16,406 bases of DNA from Candidatus Magasanikbacteria bacterium RIFCSPLOWO2_02_FULL_44_11 (GTDB lineage Bacteria; Patescibacteriota; Patescibacteriia; Magasanikbacterales; GWA2-37-8). Location: the NCBI GenBank assembly GCA_001783035.1, contig MFQK01000034.1, positions 10,517-26,922 on the forward strand, read 5' to 3'. Below are positions 7,535 through 14,760 of this stretch, piece by piece (positions within the stretch are counted from its first letter, which is position 1; the number at the start of each line of letters is the position of its first letter). The notes beneath the pieces were generated by a model. That model saw only the letters and a list, made by a program, of their open reading frames with translations. It did not search any database and was not told where the DNA came from. The position numbers were made by a program, and so were the translations under genes.

Positions 7535-9481
7535 ATGTCCTGGAAACGTCTCTTCGCGCGATTCAAAAAACCAAAACCAACATCGTATCAAGGCTTAGAC
7601 CACAAATTGGTCAAAAGCACCCAATCTTCATTTATACCTCGTGCGGCTCAATTTAAATATGTCGGTCATTTTTTAAGCTCGACAGAAAAACGAATCGTCC
7701 TCATTTGCGGGCTGATAGTCTTGGTCAGTGGAACACTCTGTGCCATACTCTTCGTTTCAAGCCACTTGGTCAGGATCCCCAAAGAAGGCGGCGAATATGA
7801 AGAAGCTTTAATTGGACAACCGAAATTAATCAACCCCTTGTACGCCGGTTTGAGTGATGTTGATACCGATTTGACCTCACTTATGTATGCCGGATTATTC
7901 CATTTTACCGGTGAAGGTAAAATCGAACCGTACCTGGCCAGCGACTACACAATTAGCGCCGACCAAAAAACCTATGAAGTGACGTTGCGCCAAGGCGCTT
8001 TGTGGTCGGATGGCGAGCCGATTAACGCCGACGATATCGTTTTTACCTTCGATTTAATACAAAATCCAGAAACCGGCAGCCCGCTTTTACCGGCCTTCCA
8101 AGGGGTTAAAGTCGAGCGAATTGATGATTATAAAATCAGATTTACTTTAAAAGACCCTTACGCTCCGTTTCTTTCCAGTTTAACGGTCGGTATTTTACCT
8201 ATGCATATTTGGAGTGAAATTCCTCCGACCAATCTCAAGCTGGCCAAACAAAACTTGCAGCCTATCGCCGCCGGCCCTTGGCAATTCAATAAACTTTTCA
8301 AAAACGAGACCGGCCAAATCGCCAACTATGTTGTCGTCAAAAACGAGCGTTTTTTCGGACAAAAACCGTATCTGAAAAGTTTGAAATTCACTTTCTTTAA
8401 CGAATATCGCGAAGCGATCGAAGCCATGCGAACCAACAACACCATGGGCCTCAGCTTCATACCGCACGCGCTGGAAAGTAAGCTAAATAAAAGAACTGTT
8501 GCCACCTATCCAATAAATCTGCCGCAATATACCGCCTTATTTTTTAATCAAACCGCCGAACCGGATCTGAAAAACGACGACGTTCGCTTGGCGCTGGCGC
8601 AAGCCGTCGACAAAGAAAAAATCGTAGTCGAGGCCCTGGATAGTTATGGAACCCCCGTCGAATCTCCGGTCTTGGAAAGTGAAATCGGGTTTAATCCTAA
8701 CCTTAAAAAAATAACTCCCGACACGGAAGCCGCCAATAAAGCTCTCGACAAAAAATGGACCAGCGTCGAACCGGAAGACTATTTTAAACTTGAATCCGAT
8801 TTGTTCCTAAAAAATAACCAGACCGATATTGACGCGTTCAAAAAAGCCAACAGCACCACCCCCGACAAGATTATTGAATATGAAGAACAAGTCAAAAAAG
8901 ATATTGCCGAAGCAGTCCGAAAAAACATGGACCCGGAACAGACTTTCTACCGCAAATCCAAAGATGCCGGCATCTTGGATCTGACTATTACTACCATCGA
9001 TACGCCCGAATACAGTAAAGCCGCCGAATTGATCAGTAAAATGTGGCAGTCCGTCGGTGTTAAAACAAGCGTGCAAAAAGTTAATCAGCAAATCATGCGC
9101 GAAATTATCAAAAAAAGAAATTACGAGGTTCTGCTGTATGGCGAGATCCTGGGTGTCGATCCGGATCCGTTTCCATTCTGGCATTCTTCGCAAAATGAAT
9201 ATCCCGGCCTCAACCTCGCTGGCTATAGCAATCGTGAAGCTGACAAAGTCCTCGATCAGGCTCGAGTGACCACCGATGACAAAAAACGCGAAGAATTGTA
9301 TAAAAAATTCCAGGAATATGTGCAGGCGGATATACCGGCAATTTTCCTGTACTCCCCCGTTCACACACTGGCTATAAACAGACAAATCCAGGGGGTCAAT
9401 ATCAAAAATATCAATAACCCTTCCGATCGTTTTTCCGCCTTAAATTCTTGGTATATAAAAACGAGTTGGCAGTGGAAGTAA
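7535..9481 (+). CDS. membrane-anchored family 5 (peptide-type) solute-binding protein
   Basis: Starting at ATG 7535, the protein has 648 aa. An upstream in-frame start would overlap secG and encode nothing typical. A basic cytoplasmic N-terminus (MSWKRLFARFKKPK) of about 50 residues is followed by a single membrane helix at about 54-76 with no lipobox, so it is a signal anchor rather than a lipoprotein. The rest is the SBP_bac_5 fold of DppA/OppA-type proteins. The evidence is GQPKLINPLYAGLSDVDTDL, the motif YEVTLRQGALWSDGEPINADDIVFTFD, and late segments such as LYGEILGVDPDPFPFW and LAGYSNREADKVL. A charged, Lys/Glu/Asp-rich stretch at about 395-480 interrupts the second lobe. No ABC permease or ATPase is adjacent, so the ligand and transporter partner are unknown. 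Confidence 0.9.
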   Translation: MSWKRLFARFKKPKPTSYQGLDHKLVKSTQSSFIPRAAQFKYVGHFLSSTEKRIVLICGLIVLVSGTLCAILFVSSHLVRIPKEGGEYEEALIGQPKLINPLYAGLSDVDTDLTSLMYAGLFHFTGEGKIEPYLASDYTISADQKTYEVTLRQGALWSDGEPINADDIVFTFDLIQNPETGSPLLPAFQGVKVERIDDYKIRFTLKDPYAPFLSSLTVGILPMHIWSEIPPTNLKLAKQNLQPIAAGPWQFNKLFKNETGQIANYVVVKNERFFGQKPYLKSLKFTFFNEYREAIEAMRTNNTMGLSFIPHALESKLNKRTVATYPINLPQYTALFFNQTAEPDLKNDDVRLALAQAVDKEKIVVEALDSYGTPVESPVLESEIGFNPNLKKITPDTEAANKALDKKWTSVEPEDYFKLESDLFLKNNQTDIDAFKKANSTTPDKIIEYEEQVKKDIAEAVRKNMDPEQTFYRKSKDAGILDLTITTIDTPEYSKAAELISKMWQSVGVKTSVQKVNQQIMREIIKKRNYEVLLYGEILGVDPDPFPFWHSSQNEYPGLNLAGYSNREADKVLDQARVTTDDKKREELYKKFQEYVQADIPAIFLYSPVHTLAINRQIQGVNIKNINNPSDRFSALNSWYIKTSWQWK

Positions 9482-9512
9482 GTCGGCATTCTGATATCCG
9501 ACATCTGATCAC

Positions 9513-9597
9513 GCGGACGTGGCGGAACTGGTATACGCGTACGTCTCAGAAGCGTATGGAGCAATCCTTGAGGGTTCGAGTCCCTCCGTCCGCACCA
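9513..9597 (+). tRNA. tRNA-Leu (anticodon CAG)
   Basis: This 85-nt type II tRNA has a 7-bp acceptor stem GCGGACG/CGTCCGC, a T-arm GAGGG-TTCGAGT-CCCTC, a long variable arm, and the anticodon loop CTCAGAA with anticodon CAG at 9547-9549, which reads CUG. The discriminator A and the CCA end (9595-9597) are encoded. It starts 31 nt after the solute-binding protein gene. A small GTCGG/CCGAC stem at 9482-9502 lies between them, with no separate promoter visible. Confidence 0.97.
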
Positions 9598-9631
9598 GTG
9601 CAATCATTTGTATTCGCATTTTATTTAATTC

Positions 9632-9648
9632 GAAGACCTGTCTTCTTT
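9632..9648 (+). terminator. weak terminator-like hairpin after tRNA-Leu
   Basis: GAAGAC/GTCTTC can pair closely (5-6 bp, very short loop) and is followed by TTT. It lies between the tRNA and the RNase J gene. It is weak by sequence. Confidence 0.3.
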
Positions 9649-9678
9649 AACCAGGCTCTTCTCTAATCTTTGGTAACT

Positions 9679-11538
9679 ATGGTAACAAAAGATCAAATGG
9701 GGGTCGCAAAAGCTCCCAGCCCGACGCCACTGCTATTATCGGCAGACAAACATGGCGGCGGCCGGCGGCCGCGGCGCTATCCGATGCGTACGGAACGCTC
9801 CACCAGCTACGCCATTCCTAACGCGCTCAATCGAAACGCGCCGGCCAACTCGCCAAAACCGCTACTTAACAACGCCGAAAAAAAACTGCGCGTGACGGTA
9901 TTGGGCGGTCTTGAAGAAATCGGCCGCAACTGTACGCTCATTGAATATGGCGATGATATTATTATCATCGATTTAGGTTTGCAATTCCCCGAAGAAGACA
10001 TGCCCGGTATCGACTATATCATCCCGAACATGAGTTATTTGAAAGGCAAGGAAAAAAATATCCGCGGCGTAATAATTACGCACGGCCACTATGATCATAT
10101 CGGTGGCATCCCCCACATTATGCCGATGATCGGGTTCCCGCCAATTTACGCACTCCCGATTACCAACGGTATTATCAAAAAACGCCAAGACGATTTCAAA
10201 GACGTCAAACCGCTGACAATCCACAATATCACCATTAATGATAAACTGCGTCTTGGTATTTTTGAAGTCGAATTCTTTCACCTTAACCACAACATTCCCG
10301 ATTCCATGGGTGTCATCATTCGCACGCCGGAAGGCATCATCATCCATACCGGCGATTGGAAATTCGATTACCAGCCGACCGGAGAGGCGCCGGCCGATTT
10401 ACAGCGCATCGCCCAAATTGGCAGCCAGGGCGTGCTCGCTCTTTTGAGCGATTCCACCAACGCTTCCCAACCAGGGCACCAAATCTCTGAAACCGAAATC
10501 GGCCACAATCTGGAGGATATCCTCGCCAAGGCATCCGGCCGCGTAATTATCGGCACATTTGCCTCACTGCTTTCGCGCGTCAAACAACTTATTGAAATTT
10601 CCGAAAAGATGGGCAAGGTCGTCGCGCTTGGCGGCTTTAGTATGAAAAGCAACGTCGAAATCGCCAAAGAATTGGGCTACATGAAATTCAGCCCGAAGAC
10701 TTTGGTTGATTTACGCACTATTAACAAGTACCCAGAAAACAAAGTAGTGATTATTTGTACCGGCGCCCAAGGTGAAAAGAACGCTTCATTGATGCGTATT
10801 GCCAACGGCGAACATCGCGACGTGACGCTTATTCCGGGCGATACCGTCGTCTTTTCATCTTCCGTCATTCCCGGTAACGAGCGCACGGTGCAGCGTCTTA
10901 AAGATACGTTGTTTAGAAAAGGCGCCGAAGTGCTCCATTATCAAATGATGGACGTGCACGCGGGCGGTCACGCCAAGGCCGAAGACGTTAAACTGATGAT
11001 CCGGCTCTTGAATCCTAAATATTTCGTGCCAATTCACGGCAACCATTTCTTGCTGCATTATAATGCTCGCGTGGCCTTATCGCTCGGCATGCCAAAAGAG
11101 CGCGTCTTTATCGCCGACAACGGCCAGGTCATGGAATTCCAAAAAAACGTAGGGGTGCTGACCAAAAATAAATTGCCCGCCGATTACGTTTTCGTCGATG
11201 GTTTAGGCGTCAGCGACGAAACAAACGTGGTGGTCCGCGACCGCCAAGTGTTGGCCGAAGATGGCATGGTGGTTATCATTGCGACCGTTGATAGTAAAAC
11301 CGGTAAACTGATCCAAAATCCGGATATTATTTCGCGTGGTTTCGTGTTCCTCAAATCCCACAAAGAATTAATTGAAGATTTGCGCCATCGTGTTAAAAAA
11401 ATGGTTATTGAATCCGATCCGCTCTCGTGGGCCGATACCAATTACATCCGCAATAAGATCCGCGATTACGTCGGCCAATTTCTGTTTACCAAAACCGAAA
11501 AACGCCCAATGATCCTGCCGGTGGTTATTGAAGTCTAG
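9679..11538 (+). CDS. rnj: ribonuclease J
   Basis: RNase J is an mRNA-processing and decay nuclease with 5'-exo and endo activity, using two metals. Starting at ATG 9679 it has 619 aa. A TTG three codons upstream is possible, and no SD is visible. Residues 1-68 are an unusual basic, Pro/Asn/Ser-rich tail (GGGRRPRRYP). The catalytic core starts at LRVTVLGGLEEIGRNCT, where other family members begin. The metallo-beta-lactamase motif HGHYDHIGG is at 135-143. Other core motifs are the Asp-containing IIHTGDWKFD and LLSDSTNA, the beta-CASP His motif in HYQMMDVHAGGHAKAEDVKL, and IHGNHFLL. The C-terminal part (from about 520 to 619) has the alpha/beta fold typical of RNase J. RNase P RNA is also in this window, but no functional link is implied. 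Confidence 0.95.
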   Translation: MVTKDQMGVAKAPSPTPLLLSADKHGGGRRPRRYPMRTERSTSYAIPNALNRNAPANSPKPLLNNAEKKLRVTVLGGLEEIGRNCTLIEYGDDIIIIDLGLQFPEEDMPGIDYIIPNMSYLKGKEKNIRGVIITHGHYDHIGGIPHIMPMIGFPPIYALPITNGIIKKRQDDFKDVKPLTIHNITINDKLRLGIFEVEFFHLNHNIPDSMGVIIRTPEGIIIHTGDWKFDYQPTGEAPADLQRIAQIGSQGVLALLSDSTNASQPGHQISETEIGHNLEDILAKASGRVIIGTFASLLSRVKQLIEISEKMGKVVALGGFSMKSNVEIAKELGYMKFSPKTLVDLRTINKYPENKVVIICTGAQGEKNASLMRIANGEHRDVTLIPGDTVVFSSSVIPGNERTVQRLKDTLFRKGAEVLHYQMMDVHAGGHAKAEDVKLMIRLLNPKYFVPIHGNHFLLHYNARVALSLGMPKERVFIADNGQVMEFQKNVGVLTKNKLPADYVFVDGLGVSDETNVVVRDRQVLAEDGMVVIIATVDSKTGKLIQNPDIISRGFVFLKSHKELIEDLRHRVKKMVIESDPLSWADTNYIRNKIRDYVGQFLFTKTEKRPMILPVVIEV

Positions 11539-11552
11539 GAAAACCACGAACA

Positions 11553-11651
11553 AGAGCGTCTCATTTTATTTTTGAGCGGGTTCGGTCGCTCAAAGCGACC
11601 GCCCTGAGGCCTCGCGGCCGAAGAAAGCGAAAAAATATAAAGAGACGCTCT
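11553..11651. repeat. 99-bp inverted-repeat-bounded extragenic element
   Basis: The element is bounded by a perfect 10-bp inverted repeat, AGAGCGTCTC (11553-11562) and GAGACGCTCT (11642-11651). Next to each arm are complementary AT-rich stretches that extend the pairing imperfectly to about 21 bp. Inside is a strong hairpin, GGTCGCT-CAA-AGCGACC (11584-11600), with outer GGG/CCC pairs, followed by GGCC-TCGC-GGCC (11609-11620). It lies 14 nt after the RNase J stop and could act as its terminator. It could also be a small mobile or REP-like element. No ORF is inside it. Confidence 0.6.
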
Positions 11652-11694
11652 GCTGTGGATAACTGCTATTGATGCAATTTAAAATTATTTGTGC

Positions 11695-11700
11695 TATACT
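11695..11700 (+). promoter_or_regulatory. -10 region of the nrdD operon promoter
   Basis: TATACT is preceded by TTTGTGC, the same extension seen before the -10 of the RNase P and lipoprotein promoters. No good -35 lies at 16-18 nt, and TTGATG sits at 20 nt. Transcription would start near 11707, about 130 nt before nrdD. No NrdR box or full FNR site was found. Confidence 0.5.
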
Positions 11701-11714
11701 AAATCTACAACCCA

Positions 11715-11751
11715 TAGTAAGCAAAAAGAAAATTTGCTACTACCGGTAGTA
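11715..11751 (+). promoter_or_regulatory. alternative stem-loops / palindrome in the nrdD leader
   Basis: TAGTAAGCAAA (11715-11725) can pair with TTTGCTACTA (11733-11742) with one bulge. The TACTA part of that arm also belongs to a perfect 14-bp palindrome, TACTACCGGTAGTA (11738-11751). The two structures exclude each other in RNA. In DNA, the palindrome just downstream of the expected start could be an operator. Confidence 0.4.
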
Positions 11752-11758
11752 TTCGCCT

Positions 11759-11821
11759 ATGACTGTGCCGTATAAGGAGTATCGCTGCAAAACCTGTCAT
11801 AAATTGTTCTTCAAAGGCTGA
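11759..11821 (+). CDS. 20-aa CxxC leader peptide upstream of nrdD
   Basis: The ORF reads MTVPYKEYRCKTCHKLFFKG and stops 17 nt before the nrdD ATG. The YRC-KTC-HKLFFKG pattern resembles the first half of the small zinc-finger Com family (Mu Com-like), which normally has a second CxxC that is absent here. It may be a leader peptide whose translation affects nrdD, a minimal metal- or redox-sensing peptide, or the remnant of a Com-like gene. No SD is visible, as for most genes here. The family resemblance comes from memory of the pattern. Confidence 0.4.
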   Translation: MTVPYKEYRCKTCHKLFFKG

Positions 11822-11838
11822 TTTTATTAATATAATCT

Positions 11839-13686
11839 ATGTCGACACCCGACCAAAATCACACAAAAAAAACCGTGGATGTTTTGTCCACCATCAACGA
11901 GTATCTTGATCGCAGCGATTGGCGTGTCAACGCCAATTCTAACCAAGGGTTCTCAATCGGCGGCATGATCCTCAACACAGCCGGCAAAGTCACGGCTAAT
12001 TACTGGTTATCGGAAATTTATCCGGCACAGATCGGCGAAGCGCACCGCGGCGGAGACCTGCACATTCATGATCTCGATATGCTTTCCGGCTACTGCGCCG
12101 GTTGGAGCTTGCGAGTGCTCCTCGAAGAAGGTTTTAACGGCGTTCCGGATAAAATCGAATCTGGTCCGCCGAAACACCTATCGTCAGCGGTTGCCCAGAT
12201 GATTAATTTTTTAGGCACCCTCCAAAACGAATGGGCCGGAGCACAGGCTTTTTCCAGCTTCGACACCTATCTCGCGCCATTTGTAAAAAAATACGAACTC
12301 GAAATCCGCGAAAAAATTTCCGCCTACGGTTTGCAATTTCCATCTGAAGCCGAAAAAGAAACCTACGTCGATGATGAAATTTACAACTACGTTCACCAAA
12401 ACATGCAGTCGTTCGTGTTTAATATGAACATTCCCTCGCGCTGGGGAACACAAACGCCTTTTACCAATATTACACTGGATTGGGACTGTCCTGCCGACCT
12501 TAAAGAAAAGCGTTTGCTCCTGGGCGGTAAACCATTCGACTTCACCTTTGGCGAATTGGGTAAGGAAATGGCGGTAATCAATCGCGCTTTCATCGAAGTC
12601 ATGACTAAAGGCGACGCCAAAGGACGGAGTTTTACTTTTCCGATTCCGACCTATAATATCGGCAAAGATTTTAAGTGGGATGACCCGAATAACTTACCAC
12701 TTTTTGAAATGACGGCAAAATATGGCACGCCATATTTCCAAAATTTCATCAATTCCGACTTAAACCCGGGCGATGTACGTTCCATGTGCTGCCGGCTCCA
12801 ACTCGATATGAAAGAACTGCGCAAACGCGGTGGCGGACTCTTCGGATCAGCCGAAATGACCGGTTCAATCGGCGTGGTGACCATTAATTCCGCTCGCATT
12901 GGTTATGTCTACAAAGGCGACAAAACCGGCTTTTTCAACCGGATAGGCCAACTGATGGATATGTCCAAGGACGCTCTGGAAATAAAGCGCAAAATGGTCC
13001 AAGCCTGGATTCACGGCGGATTATACCCGTTCACCAAACGTTATCTCGGCTTTCTTAAAAATCATTTTTCAACGATTGGCATCAACGGTCTCAACGAAGC
13101 TATCCGCAATTTTACCAATGACACGGAGAATATTAGCACGCCGGTCGGCCAGCAATTCGCGGAGGAAGTGCTAATTTTCATGCGCGAAAAATTACAACAA
13201 TACCAAACCGAAACCCGTAATTTATACAATCTCGAAGCAACTCCGGCTGAAGGCGCGACCTACCGCTTTGCTAAAGAGGACCAAAAAAGATATACCGGAA
13301 TTTTCCAGGCTGGCACAAACGAAGCGCCCTACTATACCAATTCATCGCAAATTCCCGTTGGCTACACCGATGACGTTTTCGAAGCGCTTATGCTCCAGGA
13401 TAAACTCCAAACCAAATATACCGGCGGGACCGTTCTCCATTGTTATATGAATGAACGCATCACCAGCGCCGAAGCCTGCCGAAATCTGGTCCGGAAAATT
13501 TTGTCCAATTTCCGCCTGCCGTACATTACCATCACGCCGACCTTTTCAATCTGCCCGACACATGGTTATCTCGCCGGTGAATATGATTTTTGTCCGCGTT
13601 GCGACGCCGAAAACAACCTGAAGAACGAACCGCGCTTCGACATGACCTTACGCGAAAAGCACAAGAGTTTAACTCCTCAGCTTTAA
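11839..13686 (+). CDS. nrdD: anaerobic ribonucleoside-triphosphate reductase, catalytic part without glycyl-radical domain
   Basis: Class III ribonucleotide reductase makes deoxyribonucleotides without oxygen, using a glycyl radical installed by NrdG. This protein has 615 aa and no N-terminal ATP-cone. The active-site core is present: HIHDLDMLSGYCAG with Cys86, and DVRSMCCRL with Cys317/318 as the probable thiyl-radical site. The C-terminus has the zinc region in altered form, CPTHG (572-576) and CPRC (585-588), with His575 where the usual CPxCG has Cys. The protein then stops after about 27 unrelated residues. The RVxGY glycyl-radical motif that should follow is missing and is encoded by the next ORF, 22 nt downstream in another frame. 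The gene opens an operon with that ORF, nrdG, a 38-aa ORF and D-lactate dehydrogenase. Confidence 0.96.
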   Translation: MSTPDQNHTKKTVDVLSTINEYLDRSDWRVNANSNQGFSIGGMILNTAGKVTANYWLSEIYPAQIGEAHRGGDLHIHDLDMLSGYCAGWSLRVLLEEGFNGVPDKIESGPPKHLSSAVAQMINFLGTLQNEWAGAQAFSSFDTYLAPFVKKYELEIREKISAYGLQFPSEAEKETYVDDEIYNYVHQNMQSFVFNMNIPSRWGTQTPFTNITLDWDCPADLKEKRLLLGGKPFDFTFGELGKEMAVINRAFIEVMTKGDAKGRSFTFPIPTYNIGKDFKWDDPNNLPLFEMTAKYGTPYFQNFINSDLNPGDVRSMCCRLQLDMKELRKRGGGLFGSAEMTGSIGVVTINSARIGYVYKGDKTGFFNRIGQLMDMSKDALEIKRKMVQAWIHGGLYPFTKRYLGFLKNHFSTIGINGLNEAIRNFTNDTENISTPVGQQFAEEVLIFMREKLQQYQTETRNLYNLEATPAEGATYRFAKEDQKRYTGIFQAGTNEAPYYTNSSQIPVGYTDDVFEALMLQDKLQTKYTGGTVLHCYMNERITSAEACRNLVRKILSNFRLPYITITPTFSICPTHGYLAGEYDFCPRCDAENNLKNEPRFDMTLREKHKSLTPQL

Positions 13687-13708
13687 TTATTATTAAACAT
13701 TCAACCAT

Positions 13709-13912
13709 ATGGAAAATTGTCCGCCCAACAAACGAACGCGTTGCGAAGTCTGGACCCGTGTGATGGGGTATCATCGTCCACTCTCGCATTTCAATATCGG
13801 CAAAAAATCGGAACATATCTCTCGTAAGCATTTTACGGAATGCACGGCAGCCAATAGTATTTTCGTCAAAAAATACGCCGGCCAACTTCTCTACACCGTG
13901 GCGCCTCGTTAA
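13709..13912 (+). CDS. stand-alone glycyl-radical domain of class III ribonucleotide reductase
   Basis: This encodes 67 aa. Residues 12-33 (CEVWTRVMGYHRP, then FNIGKK) match the C-terminal glycyl-radical loop of NrdD. Gly20 in RVMGY corresponds by motif to Gly681 of E. coli NrdD. The N-terminus adds Cys4 and Cys12, which might complete the zinc site of the large subunit. A tail of about 30 residues follows the usual motif. NrdG should activate this Gly, and the peptide must dock on the 615-aa subunit to work. The arrangement recalls the stand-alone glycyl-radical protein YfiD/GrcA that repairs pyruvate formate-lyase. It is not a simple frameshift: the frame differs from nrdD, a stop in its own frame lies just upstream (13694-13696), and it has its own ATG. 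It ends 5 nt before nrdG. Confidence 0.9.
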   Translation: MENCPPNKRTRCEVWTRVMGYHRPLSHFNIGKKSEHISRKHFTECTAANSIFVKKYAGQLLYTVAPR

Positions 13913-13917
13913 GATCT

Positions 13918-14619
13918 ATGCTGATCAGCGGCATACAACCGTTCACGCTGCTTGATTATCCGAACAAAACCTCCTGTATTGTTTTTGTTCCCGGTTGTAA
14001 TTTTCGCTGCGGCTACTGCCACAATCCGGAATTTGTCCTGCCGGAACGGTTGAAATTATTACAAAAAGACTTTATCAACGAGGACGCGCTCTTCAATTTT
14101 TTATTGCAACGCCGCGAATTACTAGATGGAGTAGTGATTTCTGGTGGCGAACCGACACTCGCCCCCGATCTTATTCCCTTTATGCAAAAAATACGGCGAC
14201 TTGGTTTTTCGATAAAACTCGACACCAATGGCAACCGTCCGGAAATAATTTCCAAAGCCCTGGAAGAACGAGTGGTCGATTATATCGCTATGGATGTTAA
14301 AGCCAGTCTGGAAGGCTATCGTGATTTAGTCGGACCGCTTATCAGACCGGACAACATCCAAAAAAGCATCGAGCTCATAAAAAACAGCAGCGTCCATTAC
14401 GAATTTCGTTCCACCTTACTTAAAGAGGTGCATTCTGCTATAATGCTCGAGAAGATGGCGAATTTGATAAAAGGAGCCAGACATTGGTTTCTCCAAAAAT
14501 TTCGCCCGGAAAATACTTTATCACCTCTTTTTGCAAACTACAACTCGTTTAGCGACCAAGAATTAGCCGACATCGCCGAACACTTCCGCGACCGCGTAAA
14601 TCGTATTTCTATTCGTTAA
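13918..14619 (+). CDS. nrdG: anaerobic ribonucleotide reductase activating protein (radical SAM)
   Basis: NrdG uses a 4Fe-4S cluster and S-adenosylmethionine to form the glycyl radical of NrdD. This protein has 233 aa. The cluster motif CNFRCGYC places Cys at 27, 31 and 34, and the SAM-binding GGE occurs in VVISGGEPTL. The opening ISGIQPFTLLDYPNKTSCIVF is typical of the NrdG2-type activases. The start is the ATG 5 nt after the glycyl-domain ORF, with no SD, so translational coupling is likely. Its probable substrate is the small separate glycyl subunit rather than a full-length NrdD. Confidence 0.95.
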   Translation: MLISGIQPFTLLDYPNKTSCIVFVPGCNFRCGYCHNPEFVLPERLKLLQKDFINEDALFNFLLQRRELLDGVVISGGEPTLAPDLIPFMQKIRRLGFSIKLDTNGNRPEIISKALEERVVDYIAMDVKASLEGYRDLVGPLIRPDNIQKSIELIKNSSVHYEFRSTLLKEVHSAIMLEKMANLIKGARHWFLQKFRPENTLSPLFANYNSFSDQELADIAEHFRDRVNRISIR

Positions 14620-14637
14620 TTTAATAATATAAAGCCT

Positions 14638-14754
14638 ATGCCACATAGCCAAAAAATAGCCCTTTTTCGAGCCGGACAATACTGGGGTTTAGAAAAATGG
14701 TGCCGGTCGCTTCCATTGTGCTCCAAATTTCCACGTTTACGCGGTTGGATCTAA
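14638..14754 (+). CDS. 38-aa small ORF between nrdG and D-lactate dehydrogenase
   Basis: The ORF runs MPHSQKIALFRAGQYWGLEK to LRGWI, is basic and rich in Trp (3) and has two Cys (at KWCRS and PLCSK). It fills the gap neatly, starting 18 nt after nrdG and ending 6 nt before the next ATG. Both neighbours are on the same strand. I do not recognise it. The tight spacing supports a translated gene, but no SD is visible and a chance ORF cannot be excluded. Confidence 0.5.
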   Translation: MPHSQKIALFRAGQYWGLEKWCRSLPLCSKFPRLRGWI

Positions 14755-14760
14755 ATATTT

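Noticed and set aside
8807..9385. 192-aa minus-strand ORF opposite the solute-binding protein
   Set aside because: It is fully antisense to a clear family 5 coding region. Its Phe/Ile-rich composition is the expected shadow of Lys/Asp/Glu-rich codons.
9361..9603. Minus-strand 80-aa ORF with CGRRDSNPQ
   Set aside because: This is the well-known false ORF read from the antisense of tRNA-Leu. Its N-terminal part lies entirely in the tRNA.
11668..11682. Possible FNR site upstream of nrdD (TTGAT)
   Set aside because: Only one half-site is present. The second half does not match ATCAA at the required spacing.
14439..14444. TATAAT inside nrdG
   Set aside because: There is no -35 at the right distance and it lies in coding sequence. 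It looks like chance.
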